Positions 43,134 through 54,007 of a stretch of 64,000 bases of DNA are shown here, in pieces. The stretch comes from Lactuca virosa (Eukaryota; Streptophyta; Magnoliopsida; Asterales; Asteraceae): positions 187,042,670 through 187,106,669 of the forward strand of contig CAKMRJ010000001.1 of the NCBI GenBank assembly GCA_928212115.1, given 5' to 3'. The notes beneath the pieces were generated by a model, which was given only the letters and a program-made list of their open reading frames with translations, did no database searches and had not been told where the DNA came from. A program made the translations under genes and the position numbers. Within the stretch, counting starts at the first letter, position 1. The number at the start of each line of letters is the position of its first letter.

Positions 43134-45454
43134 TGTAACACCCATAAAATTCAAGCTAATTTAAAACATTTTAACCCATTCAAAAACCATTAAGTTATTA
43201 CAACTTGTTTTCAAAATAGTTTAAACATCAGAGTATCCCCAGAACCAAATCACAAAGTCATGAAATATGAGGAGCGGTACGATCACGCCTTTGCCTTGCC
43301 ACGATCACCTGATGTACCTGAAACAATAAACTGAAAACCGTAAGCTCGAAAGCTTAGTAAGTTCCCCCAAAATACCCGCACACACATAACCATACACATA
43401 CAGCAATGAACAGCATACTATGGGTCCAATCAACCGTCAGGTTGGAATACCCCAGGCCCTCAACCATCGGGTTGGAATGCCAACATACTATGAGTCCAAT
43501 CATCCCCGGGATGGAATACTCTCGGCCCACAACCATCTGGTTAGAATGCCCACACACCTATACATACAATAACTAATATGGGTCCAATCATCCCTCGGGA
43601 TGGAATACCCCAGGCCCTCAACCATCAGGTTGGAATGCCCACCTACTATGAGTCCAATCATCCTACTGGGATGGAATACTCCTGGCCCTCAACCATTGGG
43701 TTGGAATGCCCACACATTTATACATACAATAACTACTATGGGTCCAATCATCCCTCGGGATGGAATACCCCAGGCCCTCAACCATCAGGTTGGAATGCCC
43801 ACCTACTATGAGTCTAATCATCCTACCGGGATGGAATACTCCTGGCCCTCAACCATCGGGTTGGAATGCCCACATACTAGAAAACATGTGCACCTATCAA
43901 ATAACCATATAGCAGTCTACAAGACAACATACTAGGGCCCTATCATCATACCGGGATGGAATACCCTCTACTACTGCTCAACACGTGCACATATAACAGG
44001 TAATCTCCTACCAGCATACAGACAGTCAGACCAACTACAGGTCACTAAGCATAGCCACATCCAATCTACCAGAATACCGATCTAACAGAGCATACCATCA
44101 TATAGCCATCCTATCTACTAGGATGCCAACTAGCATATCACAGCAGTAACTATCTTAAATAACAAATCAAAGGGCCGACCTTGGTGCCTTAGACCCTTGG
44201 ATATAGTGAGGATAACTTACCTTGCAACTGCCGAACCGAACCACGAAAGCAAAATCCCGAAGCACTGCCCCAAAATCCAACACCTATAGCCATCAATGAT
44301 CCATTGACATAAATATCCAAATTACCATAATACCCTTGAAGGTCAAACTGGTCAAAGTCAAAGTCATGGCCAAAGTCAATCTTCCTGATTGACCCTACTC
44401 GCCGAGTCAACCCGCTGACTCGCCGAGTTCCCAAACTTCAGAAACTCTTATATCACGACTCGACTCGCCGAGTCACCCCATGACTCGTCGAGTTCAACAA
44501 TCTCTGAGTCCTATCACGTCCAACTCACTGAGTCACCACTCAACTCACTGATCTGAGTCTTAACCAAAAGAGGTTGGGGTTTTGCGTTCTGACTCGCCGA
44601 GTCCACGACAATCTTCAACAGACTCGTCGAGTTGTTCCTCCAACTCGTCGAGTCCATGCCTATCTTCAACAGACTCGCCGAGTCCAAGAACAGACTCGCC
44701 GAATCTCTTCAGTCCTTTATTCATACAGAGGCTTTTCGAGTCATGCAGGGGCTCTAAACTGTAGATCCACTCTTCTAGGGCATGACTCTCACGTAAAGTT
44801 GCAAAATTTATGTGGAAACAAGGAGCTATAAGCCCAAATCACTCTGGGGCTAACGTTTAAGACAAGGATGCTTCACAAACAAACCAAGGGCTGATACTTT
44901 GTGAGTTTCTGGACCAAGACAAGTCTAGATCTGAAGTAGCAACCTCAGATCTACACCCCTAACCTGAAATAGATCCTTAACATGAAAAAAGGGCCCCAAA
45001 TCTGATTCTTGAATAGATATAAATGCAATAGAGTCAAGGTAACAGCTTGTTACCTCTAAAATGTGCCCACGCTGAAGTAGATCCTGGATCTATACCAAAC
45101 CCTTGATGCTAGCCTCTTGATCTTCAAGTTCCCTTCTCAAAATTCCTCCCCCAAAGGTCAAATCTCTTTAACAATGGAAGCTCACACGATTTTAGGGTTT
45201 ACTGACTCTCAAGGGAAATAAGGAGGCTGAAGGGAGGACATATGGTCCTTTAAATAGGGTGCAACCCTTAAGATTAGGGTTTTCTCCTTTCAGCACCAAC
45301 TCGTCGAGTCCAGCTGCCGACTCGGCGAGTTGGTCACTTAACTTGCCACCAGAACCCGCTCCGAGTCGACGAGTAAGCATAGCTACTCGTCGAGTACCTT
45401 TTTCAATTTACAATTAAATCCTTCAATCGTACTTCTAAATTTTGGGATGTTACA
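43134..45454 (-). repeat. E2 5' LTR (right copy)
   Basis: 2321 bp, nearly identical to the left copy. It has the TATA-like motif at 45249-45259, palindrome arrays at 44398-44705 and 45299-45395, and the tandem repeat at 43425-43880. One array B pair is missing near 44600, where the left copy has an extra unit. Confidence 0.92.
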
Positions 45455-45837
45455 GGTGAGTTCATACCCCCTTGTTTTCGGTTTTCTACTTGTTTTGGGG
45501 GAGAATACAAGTAAAATGTGTAGATCTATGTGTCTTATGCATGATATGTGTGATTTCTTGAATTATGTTGTGAAAATGTGTTAGATCTAGACAAATCTCG
45601 AAATCCATGACAAAAATAAGTAGAATTCATAAACTAAAACATTTTTATACGTCATACTACAAGGACAATAGTATATTGCATGTCTAAAATGTATAAAACC
45701 AAAACAAAAGCTTTATATAAGAATCTTTGACAAATAAAGTAAAGTTTGGGGTTAAAAGTGATGTTTTCAGTTTCGTAAGGATCAAAGATGTCATATTGGA
45801 TAAAAACTGAAAAATGTATGATAATCACTCTTTTCAA

Positions 45838-45997
45838 AGGACCAAAAATGTAAATTTAAGCATTTTGGGTATAAAAGTTTGGGCCTTACGGTTTTGGGCC
45901 CAGTTTGCGAAAAAATGAGGCTTTTGGGATTAAAAATGCTAATTGATCAAAAGTGTGAGCCAAAAATGTAAACAAACCAAAAATCAGGTTTAAAAAT
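45838..45997 (+). repeat. S2 periodic array, left piece
   Basis: Units of the type GGGC(C/T)NAAAATGTAA start near 45838, 45867, 45896, 45926, 45957 and about 45987, so about 29.5 bp apart. The array continues after E3 at 57192. Confidence 0.6.
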
Positions 45998-48319
45998 TAT
46001 CACACCCCCGAACCAGACGGCGGAAACGTCCGAGGGCTCGTGTGACTTAAATTGAAATATCATCACATTGAATATACATGAAACATAACATAAACATCAC
46101 CATGCATTAATGTAATACAACTGACCTTGTTCACATCAAGTACATTGTTTACATTACAACATCACATAACATAATTGTTTAACGATTGACATTTCACAAA
46201 AGAAATTTCAGAAACACGCTTGATGAGTCTTCATTCTAACGGTTACCTAAGAATACAAGTTATTGTGAAAACGGTCAACATATATAATGTTGGTGAGTTC
46301 ATAAGCATGTTTGATATAAGAATAGTTTGTATTGTTTGTATAACCCAGAAAATCCGATATTTTCTGTAACAAAAACTGTTTGAGAAAAAGATGTGATGAT
46401 CTCATAAGTGTATATGTATGTGATTTCAAAACATGTAAAAGAGAATGTTCTTCATAATTGCTCTTTGTATTGTAGTTGTTGTATGTAGAAGTGAATAATG
46501 TCGTTCCCCGGAAAACCCGATGTTTTCCAATTTAAATAGTATGATAGCTTTGTATTATTATATGAATCATTTTGCATCGTCGCAGTGTATGAATATGATT
46601 TCCCATGAATACTTGGATGGTAATGGATCTCTATGTAAATCGTTATGACCATGCATAATAATGACTAATTCGCCTGTCTTGGCATCTTATCAAATGCCAG
46701 TTTTGAATTAAGATTTTGTCACCCTAGATTGGCCGAGTCTAACTATAGCGAACAACTCAGGTGTGGGGGAGTCACCCCCATATAGATCTATATACAAACT
46801 CTCTCTCTCCCTCCAGGAGACTCTGATTATAACTACAGGCTACGGCCGACACTTATTGGTGCCAACCGTTATTTCTCACTAAATCTAAATGAAATTGAAT
46901 AGCATTGTTTTACAACCCGCTTTATGTTTACATGAATATAAGGTAAGACTAACAGACAAGAAAGAGGACAACGGAGGCCCGCTAACTTTGCATGTTATTA
47001 CAGGCTGTCGAGTATGCTACAGACACGTTATAGCCCATTAAGCATATGATCAATGTTTAGGACCATATTAGCAATGCAAATGGGCCACTAAGGCCCAATA
47101 GCATGTCGAAGCTAATAAAGGCCCGTCGGGCATGTAATTGGGTCACCAAGACCCAATATACATGTTTTGTTTATATCGGGCCCATTAATCGATATTGGAC
47201 CTAATCCTTGAAGGATTTATCTGTTTTGTCGTGAAATTGTAGTATAGGATTTAGAATACACTTAGTGTCTACTTTTTGATGTTAAAATACTCAGTGTTGT
47301 TTATAACGATATTTTTAGTTTTTAAAAACACCATTTTTAAACCTTCTTGTTGTAAAACTCTATATCTTTAATCAGATTCTTTTAGAATTTACATGTTTGG
47401 CTCAAAATGTTTATTTGATCATTTTTGTCCCCTTTTCATATAAAATTTTACATTTTCAGCTCTTAACGGTACAAAATGACACTTTTAGTCCTTTTTGATG
47501 AAAAATGACATTTTAGTCCATTAAATTACTTAACTTGGCATTTTCAGCCCAAATAAGATCTTAAATTTCTTGATGAAAAGGGAGAGGTGCTCTTGAATGT
47601 ATACTTATAAGGAGTTTGATAAAACGTGTGTGTGTGTGTTGATTCTCGGCCGAAGATAAGAAGAAGAGAGGGGAGGGAAGCTTGAAATGATGGGTGCATG
47701 GAGACATGAGAGTTTATGGATGTATGTTGTGTATTTTGCATGGAGGACTAATGGTTATTATTGAGGTGGTACCTCACTAATCACTATTGCATTATATATT
47801 TTTTTTACTCATTGGGCCGAGAATGGCCTAGATATATGAAGAGAATGATGTTGGGCTTAATCTCCTAGCTTTGATCGAATTTCTTAGGCCCATTACTTAA
47901 TTTTCGGCCCATTGGGCTTCTTTGGATAGTTCACGACCCAATTAGCATGAGGGAATGGGTTTTATGGCCCATTAAGACTTATTGGAGTAGTTTATTCCAT
48001 TTTAGGCCCAATATGGCCCAAAATGTTAAATCTCATGAAGGTGGGTTAAATTAGAGCCCATTTAAGGGTTCCAAGTCCAAATTAGCCAAATTGGAAGCTT
48101 ATTTGCCCATTAGGCCCATTAAGGAAATCCTGGTCCATAACGGAGTTAAACCAGGATTTTTAGGGTTTCAAATCTTCCGTTGACCATTTGAAGTATTTGT
48201 ATAGAGTTTTTGATGGAGTTATGTTGTCACCGAATAGTCATCAAACGTGATTTCAAAATTTCATTATAATGGCTATCATTGTTATAGCTACAAGGATATA
48301 GAATTTCCTAGTTGTGACA
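45998..48319 (-). repeat. E3 3' LTR (left copy), internally deleted
   Basis: 2322 bp. Compared with the right copy it lacks about 920 bp at 47565, corresponding to about 55572-56497, with AAATTT at both edges. It keeps a segment of about 130 bp (47825-47940) that the right copy lacks. The deletion removed much of the periodic array and the donor-like site. Confidence 0.9.
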
Positions 48320-48336
48320 TCATCCCCCCGTTAGAG
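48320..48336 (-). promoter_or_regulatory. E3 polypurine tract
   Basis: Minus-strand TCTAACGGGGGGATGA next to the 3' LTR. Confidence 0.75.
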
Positions 48337-48365
48337 GGAATTTCGTCCCGAAATTCTTTTTGATG

Positions 48366-49441
48366 CTAGATTTGAGAATGCGAGCATAAGCGAGGGTACT
48401 TTTGCTTCATCTGGTCTTCGCGTTCCCATGTGAATTCTGGTCCACGCTTTGCGTTCCATCGAACTTTCACAATTGGAATGCGACTTTGCTTAGTACGCTT
48501 CACTTCCCTGTCCATGATTTCAACTGGTTCCTCGATGAACAGGAGATTCTCGTTGATTTCGATTTCTTCCAATGGGATGACAAGAGTTTCATCGGATAAG
48601 CACTTTTTCAGATTGGAAACATGGAACACGGGGTGTACGCTGCTAAGCTCGGCAGGTAGCTGCAGTCTATAGGCCACTGGACCGATTCGGGCAAGAATCT
48701 CGAATGGTCCAATGTATCGCGAGTTTAGTTTCATCCGTTTCCCAAAACGAATCACCCCTTTCCAGGGAGAGACTTTTAATAACACCCGATCCCCGACTTG
48801 GAATTCCAAGGGCTTTTGCCGTTTATCAGCATAGCTCTTCTGTCGCTCCCGTGATGCTTGAAGTCTAGATTTTATTTGAATTATCTTTTCCGTCCTCTCA
48901 GGTATGATTTCCGGCCTTGTTAAAGCACTGATTGATGACTGCCCTTTTGCTAGTTGGGTGTCACCCACCTCAGCCCAGCATAGTGGTGATCTACATTTAC
49001 GACCATATAACGCTTCGAGAATTCAATCAAAGGCATGTGGGCGTCCCAAGACTTGCCGAAGTCGATCACACATGCTCTAAGCATGTCCTCAAGCGTCTGG
49101 ATGGTGCACTCGCTCTGTCCGTCCATTTGAGGGTGGTAGGCAGTGCTCATGTCTAAATGTGTTCCCATTTCCTTCTGCAGCGACTGCCAAAATCATGAAG
49201 TAAATCTACTGTCTCGGTCGGAGATAATAGATACTGGCACCCCATGGAGTCTCACGATCTCCTTGATGTAGGTTTGGGTCAATTGTTCCATCTTGTAAGA
49301 TTCCTTTATTGGTAGGAAATGGGCGGATTTGGTCAATCTATCGACGATTACCCATATAGCATCCAACCCGCCCGCTGTCTTGGGTAATTTAGTCACGAAA
49401 TCCATGGTAATCCTTTCCCATTTCCACTCGGGTATTTCAAG
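48366..49441 (-). pseudogene. E3 integrase core and chromodomain (broken)
   Basis: After a stop at KVKYLLQ the frame continues with MDFVTKLPK (first catalytic Asp), IISDRDSRFTS (second Asp), a stop, then YHPQMDGQSECTIQTLEDM (catalytic Glu). Near 49000 the frame shifts from LIEF to the one holding WAEVGDTQ-type text. This last piece (48968-48366) has the integrase tail GVIRFGKRMKLNSRYIGPFE and VFHVSNLKKCLSDE. It closes with a chromodomain: LLFIEEPVEIMDREVKR, IVKVRWNAKRGPEFTWERED and KYPRL. The aromatic and acidic pattern of a chromodomain is kept, although binding cannot be judged from sequence alone. Confidence 0.9.
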
Positions 49442-51703
49442 CTATTGTAATAGATATTTTACCTTCACTTTAGTGCAAGTGAGGCACTTACCAACGTAAG
49501 TGGCAATTTCTGCCTTCATGTTAGGCCACCAATAATATTGCTTGATATCCAGGCACATTTTATCTGAACCCGGATGGATGGAGTATCGTGTCTTATAAGC
49601 CTCATTCATGACTACCTCTCTGAATCCCCCAAGTTTAGGGACCCAAATTCGGTTCATGAAATAATATGTTCCATTCTCCTTGACTTCGAAATTCTTTTCC
49701 ATTCCACGTAACGCTTCACTTGTTATTTTTTCTGTCTTCATGGCATCAAACTGAGCTTCTTTGATTTGCGAGAATAGATGGGATTGAATGTTTATCGAAA
49801 GAGTTTTCACACGATGATTCGAGTATTCTTTTCGACTCAAGGCATCAGCTACCACGTTAGCCTTGCCTGGGTGGTACTTGATTTCACACTCATAATTGTT
49901 TAGCAGCTCAATCCATTTTCGCTGCCTCATGTTTAACTCCTTTTGATTCAATATGTGTTGGAGGCTTTTGTGGTCAGTAAAAATGGTGCACCTTGTACCG
50001 TAGAGGTAGTGCCTCCAAATCTTCAAAGCAAAGACCACAGGTCCTAATTCGAGATCATGGGTGGTATAATTCACCTCATGTGTCTTTAGTTGTCGGGATG
50101 CATAAGCTATCACCTTCCCACGCTGCATGAGTACACAGCCTAAACCCTGATTCGAAGCATCACAGTAAACTACGAAGTCCTTAGTTCCCTCTGGTAATGA
50201 TAGTACCGGTGCACTACAGAGAGCTTGTTTCAGAGTTCGGAATGCAACCTCCTGCTTTTCTGTCCATTCGAATGGTACGCCCTTTTGTGTAAGCATGGTA
50301 AGAGGCTTGGCTGTTCTGGAGAAGTTCTGGATGAATCTTCTATAATAGCCTGCGAGACCCAGAAATTGACGAATTTCTGTGGGTGTCGTTAGGACTGCCC
50401 AGCCTTCAACAGCTTTGATCTTAGAAGGGTCCACATGTATCCCTTCTTGGCTGACAACTTGACGTAAAAAGTTCACGCTATGGAGCCAGAACTCACACTT
50501 AGAGAGTTTTGCGTACAACTTTTCGGCTCGCAGGGTTTCCAAGATTTGTCGGAGATGTCGACTATGTTCCTCTTCGCTTCGAGAATAGATCAAGATATCG
50601 TAAATGAAAACGATTATGAAGTTGTCAAGGAATGGTCGGCAAACTCGATTCATCAGGTCCATAAATGCGGCAGGGGCATTCGTTAGGCCGAAGGGCATTA
50701 CAACAAATTCATAATGTCCATAGCGTGTTCGGAAAGCGGTCTTGGGGATATCCTCCTCCCGGACCTTGAGTTGATGATATCTGGATTGCAGATCTTTCTT
50801 AAAGAAGTAATTTGCTCCTTGAAGTTGGTCGAATAGATCTTCGATTCGTGGAAGTGGGTAGCGATTCTTGATAGTGAGCTTATTCAGCTCTCTATAGTCG
50901 ATGCACATCCTAAAGGATCCGTCCTTCTTTTTAACAAAAAGGACCAGAGCTCCCCAAGGCGAGAAGCTGGGTCGGATGAATCCTTTGTTCAAGAGTTCGC
51001 TGAGTTGGCTTGACAATTCTTGCATCTCCGCAGGAGCCAACCTATAGGGCGATTTGGCGATGGGTGTAGCTCCTGGTACAAGGTCGATTCGGAACTCGAC
51101 TTGTCTTTCTGGGGGTATCCCCAGAATATCTTCAGGAAAGATTTCAGGGAAGTCGCAAGCCACTGGGATGTTTCGAATATTAATCTCTTCCTTGGATTTA
51201 TCCACAACCTGAGCCAGAAACGCAAAGTCTCTCTTTTGTAGACACTTTTGTGCGTTAATACATGAGATAAGACGGAGGTTCGTACTGGGTTTGTCTCCGT
51301 ATATGATTAGGGTTTCGCGGTTAGGGAGATGAAGGTGAACGGCCTTCTCGTGATACATAATTTCAGCATGATGGGGGCTCAACCAATCCATGCCGATAAT
51401 CACATCAAAACTCCTAATAGTTACAGGCATCAAGTTTATTTGAAATGCGTGGTGATTTAAGGTTAGGGTACATCCTACGTAGATTTCCCTAGCTGATTTT
51501 GTTTTCCCATTAACCATTTCCACCGTAAAGGTTTCATTAAGCTTTTGGGGTTGTTGTTTTAGCAAAATTTTGAATTTATTACTAACAAAACTCCGCTCTG
51601 GACCGGTATCAAATAGGATGCATGCATATGAGTTGTTAAGGAGAAACGTACCAGCGACAACAGCGGGATCCTGAACCGCTTCCCCTTGACCAATGGTCAG
51701 CAC
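49442..51703 (-). pseudogene. E3 protease, reverse transcriptase, RNase H and integrase zinc domain; active site altered
   Basis: 753 codons without a stop. Protease: FDTG at residues 31-34. Reverse transcriptase: residues about 200-420 with CIDYRELNK, the first catalytic Asp in FKKDLQSRYHQ, and FGLTNAPAAFMDLMNR. The active-site box reads VFIYDILIYS, where the family has VFIDDILIYS, so the first of the two Asp (residue 368, codon 50600-50602) is Tyr. RNase H: YCDAS (Asp 515), the HDLELG Glu, FTDHKS and VVADALSRK are all present. Integrase zinc part: SIHPGSDKM and CLTC. The Asp-to-Tyr change should abolish polymerase activity, so this copy is inactive despite the long frame. Confidence 0.92.
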
Positions 51704-51709
51704 TCTCCC

Positions 51710-52927
51710 TGCTCCTCCATTCCCTTGGTTGTTGACATTGGGGCAGTTTCGATGGAAATGCCCAGTCCTTCTACATCCATAACAGGTGTGGCTAGCCCCA
51801 ACATTGTTGTCGTTGTTGTTGTTGGTGCTGTTGTTGTTGTTGTTGTTACAGTTGTTGTTGTTGTTGTTTCCCTGTTGCTGGTTCTGGGGAGGATAGGTCC
51901 TACAGTATCTTGCCGTATGACCCTTTCGGTTGCAACTGGTACAATGTATCTCCCTGCACCCACCATTGTGATGGAGATTGCACTTGTTGCACTTCGGGAG
52001 ATTTCCAGAATACTACTTAGGGGCACTTGGGGTGGATGAGGATGGAGCATGTGGTGTGGAGGGGACTTGGGTGGTTGCAGCATGAACTGTCACTGTTTGT
52101 TGTTTCTTTGACGACTCTGAGCCTTGTCGTCCCTTCCGCTTGTTATTCTTTCCCTTCTTGTTATCACTCTCGTTCTTGTTTTCAGTTTCCCCTGCTTTTT
52201 CTCCCTTCTTGTTATTGTGGTCGTACAACTTCTTGGCTAACCTCTTGGCGCTGTCAAAGGTTTCGGGATTTGCGGCTATCATGTTTCCTTGAATTGGGGA
52301 GGTTAATCCCCAGATGAATCGTTCGATCTTCTTTCCCTCCGAGGTAATCGTGCTAGGGCACAACAGAGACATTTCACTAAACCTGGATATGTAGGCATCG
52401 ATGTCGGAGTTTCGGACTGTGAGGTTCCATAACTCTTACTCCATTTTCTGAACCTCGCCCCACAGGCAGTATTCAGCCATCAACATTTCTTTCAATTCTG
52501 CCCATGGCATGGCATTAGTCACCTGAAGAGTCATAGCCTCCACATGTCCATTCCACCAGGTGAGGGCTTGATCAACAAATGTACATGCTGCAAACTTCAC
52601 CTTGAATTCTTCAGGGCATCCGCATATCTCGAACACCGATTCCACCTTCTCAATCCAACTTTTCAGGGTTATTACTCCCCCTGTGCCATTAAAGGTTCGC
52701 GGCTTGGCGTTGGTGAAATCTTTGTAGGAGCATGTCTTGGTAGGTCCTTGGTTTATCCCGTTGTTTGAACTTCCGGCCCCCTGTCCGTTGCCTCCACCAT
52801 TGTTTCCATTGTGAATCTGTGCCAGTGCTGTTGTGACTGCAGCAGATACAGCTGCTTGAAATGCAACTGAGTTGATTTCTGGTGGTGGCGGTGGTTGATT
52901 GTTTCCACGGGTTGGTCTTTGCGGCAT
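51710..52927 (-). pseudogene. E3 Gag (two stops)
   Basis: Start at the ATG of MPQRPTRGNNQ (52927). An N-terminal Ala/Gly/Asn-rich part is followed by the capsid segment YKDFTNAKPRTFNGTGG, SWIEKVESVFEICGCPEE and ALTWWNGHVEAM. A TAA replaces a sense codon at about 52434. The frame continues with RFSEMSLLCPS, ERFIWGLTSPIQGNM, a Lys-rich basic part, and then a TAG near 52011. Beyond it come two zinc knuckles (CNKCNLHHNGGCREIHCTSC with HTARYC, and CYGCRRTGHFHRNC) around an Asn-run coded by a (GTT)n-type repeat on the plus strand (51800-51870). Gag and pol share one frame, so no frameshift signal is needed. Confidence 0.88.
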
Positions 52928-53288
52928 CTTGCTGTTATGGAACAGAAAGATGTTGAGTACGTGTTGTATTTAGGTTAGGAATTCCGTGAATCGATTGTGC
53001 ATCTAAGTGGTTCCACAGATTTACACCAAATAATAAGAATATAAAACACATAGCATATAACAACATCACGATAAAACACATAATATTTTTCCACTAATAA
53101 TATCCGTCTCTGATACCTGAAAAATTGCCCGAAAGGGCATACATAAGGGTACAAGGTTCGGCAGCATAACGACTCTATGAGTAGTGTAATCACTTAAACA
53201 TGGAGTCGGTAGTACATAACATGGAGCGCATAAAAGAAGCATAATACTACTAGGGAAGTCTACTGATCCTAAACATACTAGGAGGCGT

Positions 53289-53711
53289 CTAACGGTGGTG
53301 GCGAAATGATATCCCAAAATGTTGTGCCAACAACTGAGCCATCTCGGTCATCTCCCCGATGGCCTCATCCCTTTCCTGTTCAGCCTGCACGGCTCGTGCC
53401 TCCATGGCAAATAGTTGTTGCCGAAGTGTTGTAACCTCTGCCTCCAGAGGGCGATCCTCACCAACGGGATTCCCTGGTGGAGCAGGGTGGTCCTGGCGTG
53501 TCTCGTAGATAGGTCGTTCGACGGGGGCTTCATCTGTGTCTCTATCCTCCTCCATGTCCTCGTCACTCCCATCGAACTCGTAGTCCGTATCGGTGTACTC
53601 GTCGGGCTCAATACCAGGTGCTGCCCCTTGTCCTTCCTCAGGTTCATCTTCAATCATTCCGTGGGCCACCAGGGCCTGGTGAAACTGAATGCCATGATGC
53701 GCCTCCTCCAT
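53289..53711 (-). CDS. E3 extra ORF upstream of gag, 140 residues, unknown function
   Basis: The ATG at 53711 opens 140 codons between the primer site and gag. The first 75 residues are strongly acidic (DEPEEGQG, DEYTDTDYEFDGSDEDMEED). A Pro-rich joint follows (PAPPGNPVGEDRP), and then a heptad-like helix of about 45 residues (LEAEVTTLRQQLFAMEARAV, QAEQERDEAIGEMTEMAQLL). I recognise no domain. It is intact, while gag and pol in the same element have stops. It could be a real accessory protein, an upstream regulatory ORF or chance. Comparison with other family members would decide. Confidence 0.5.
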   Translation of the reverse strand: MEEAHHGIQFHQALVAHGMIEDEPEEGQGAAPGIEPDEYTDTDYEFDGSDEDMEEDRDTDEAPVERPIYETRQDHPAPPGNPVGEDRPLEAEVTTLRQQLFAMEARAVQAEQERDEAIGEMTEMAQLLAQHFGISFRHHR

Positions 53712-53817
53712 AATGACTATGTAGGAAATTTGTGGTGAAAACGCGTAAGGAGGGTAAATTTGTAGAAATTAAGTTTTTGTTTCATCGATCATCACAATCA
53801 CACCCGGGAACATGACA

Positions 53818-53870
53818 GTCGTACTTTAGGTGAATGTAGTTGATCAGGCTACATTTACCCCCAATACGAC
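53818..53870 (-). promoter_or_regulatory. E3 leader hairpin with TGATCA loop
   Basis: Outer arms GTCGTA (53818-53823) and TACGAC (53865-53870). Inner arms GGTGAATGTAG and CTACATTTACC. The loop contains the palindrome TGATCA. It lies about 125 nt from the primer site in the RNA leader, a typical position for a genome-dimerisation stem-loop. Confidence 0.5.
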
Positions 53871-53992
53871 TACATAACTGTCCGAGCACAATCGAAAATG
53901 TTCGAATCTTCCCAAGACTTTTAAATGTTATATTGTTGTTTTAATAGTTGCATATCATGTATGGTTAGATATGCTAGTTCACTATAAACAAG

Positions 53993-54004
53993 GCTCTGAT
54001 ACCA
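53993..54004 (-). promoter_or_regulatory. E3 primer-binding site, initiator-Met tRNA
   Basis: Minus-strand TGGTATCAGAGC, 3 bp from the 5' LTR. Confidence 0.92.
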
Positions 54005-54007
54005 ACC

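Larger units (their letters stand above)
35838..45454 (-). mobile_element. E2: young non-autonomous LTR retrotransposon with gag remnant
   Basis: TGTAACACCC...GATGTTACA ends and a perfect TSD GGTGA (35833-35837 and 45455-45459). LTRs are 35838-38179 and 43134-45454, with a polypurine tract at 38180 and a tRNA-iMet primer site at 43119-43130, so it is read on the minus strand. The 5-kb internal region has only broken Gag text. No protease, reverse transcriptase or integrase is visible. It also holds a Copia-like solo LTR. Hand comparison of about 260 bp of the two LTRs gives four mismatches, so the insertion is recent compared with E1. A relative must have supplied its enzymes. Confidence 0.9.

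Noticed and set aside
35838..45454. E2 as a complete autonomous element
   Set aside because: No reverse transcriptase, protease or integrase motif can be read in any frame of the interior.
51686..52317. Plus-strand ORFs rich in Val, Thr and Leu opposite E3 gag
   Set aside because: They are read from the reverse of the Asn-rich and Lys-rich Gag coding sequence and have no family resemblance.
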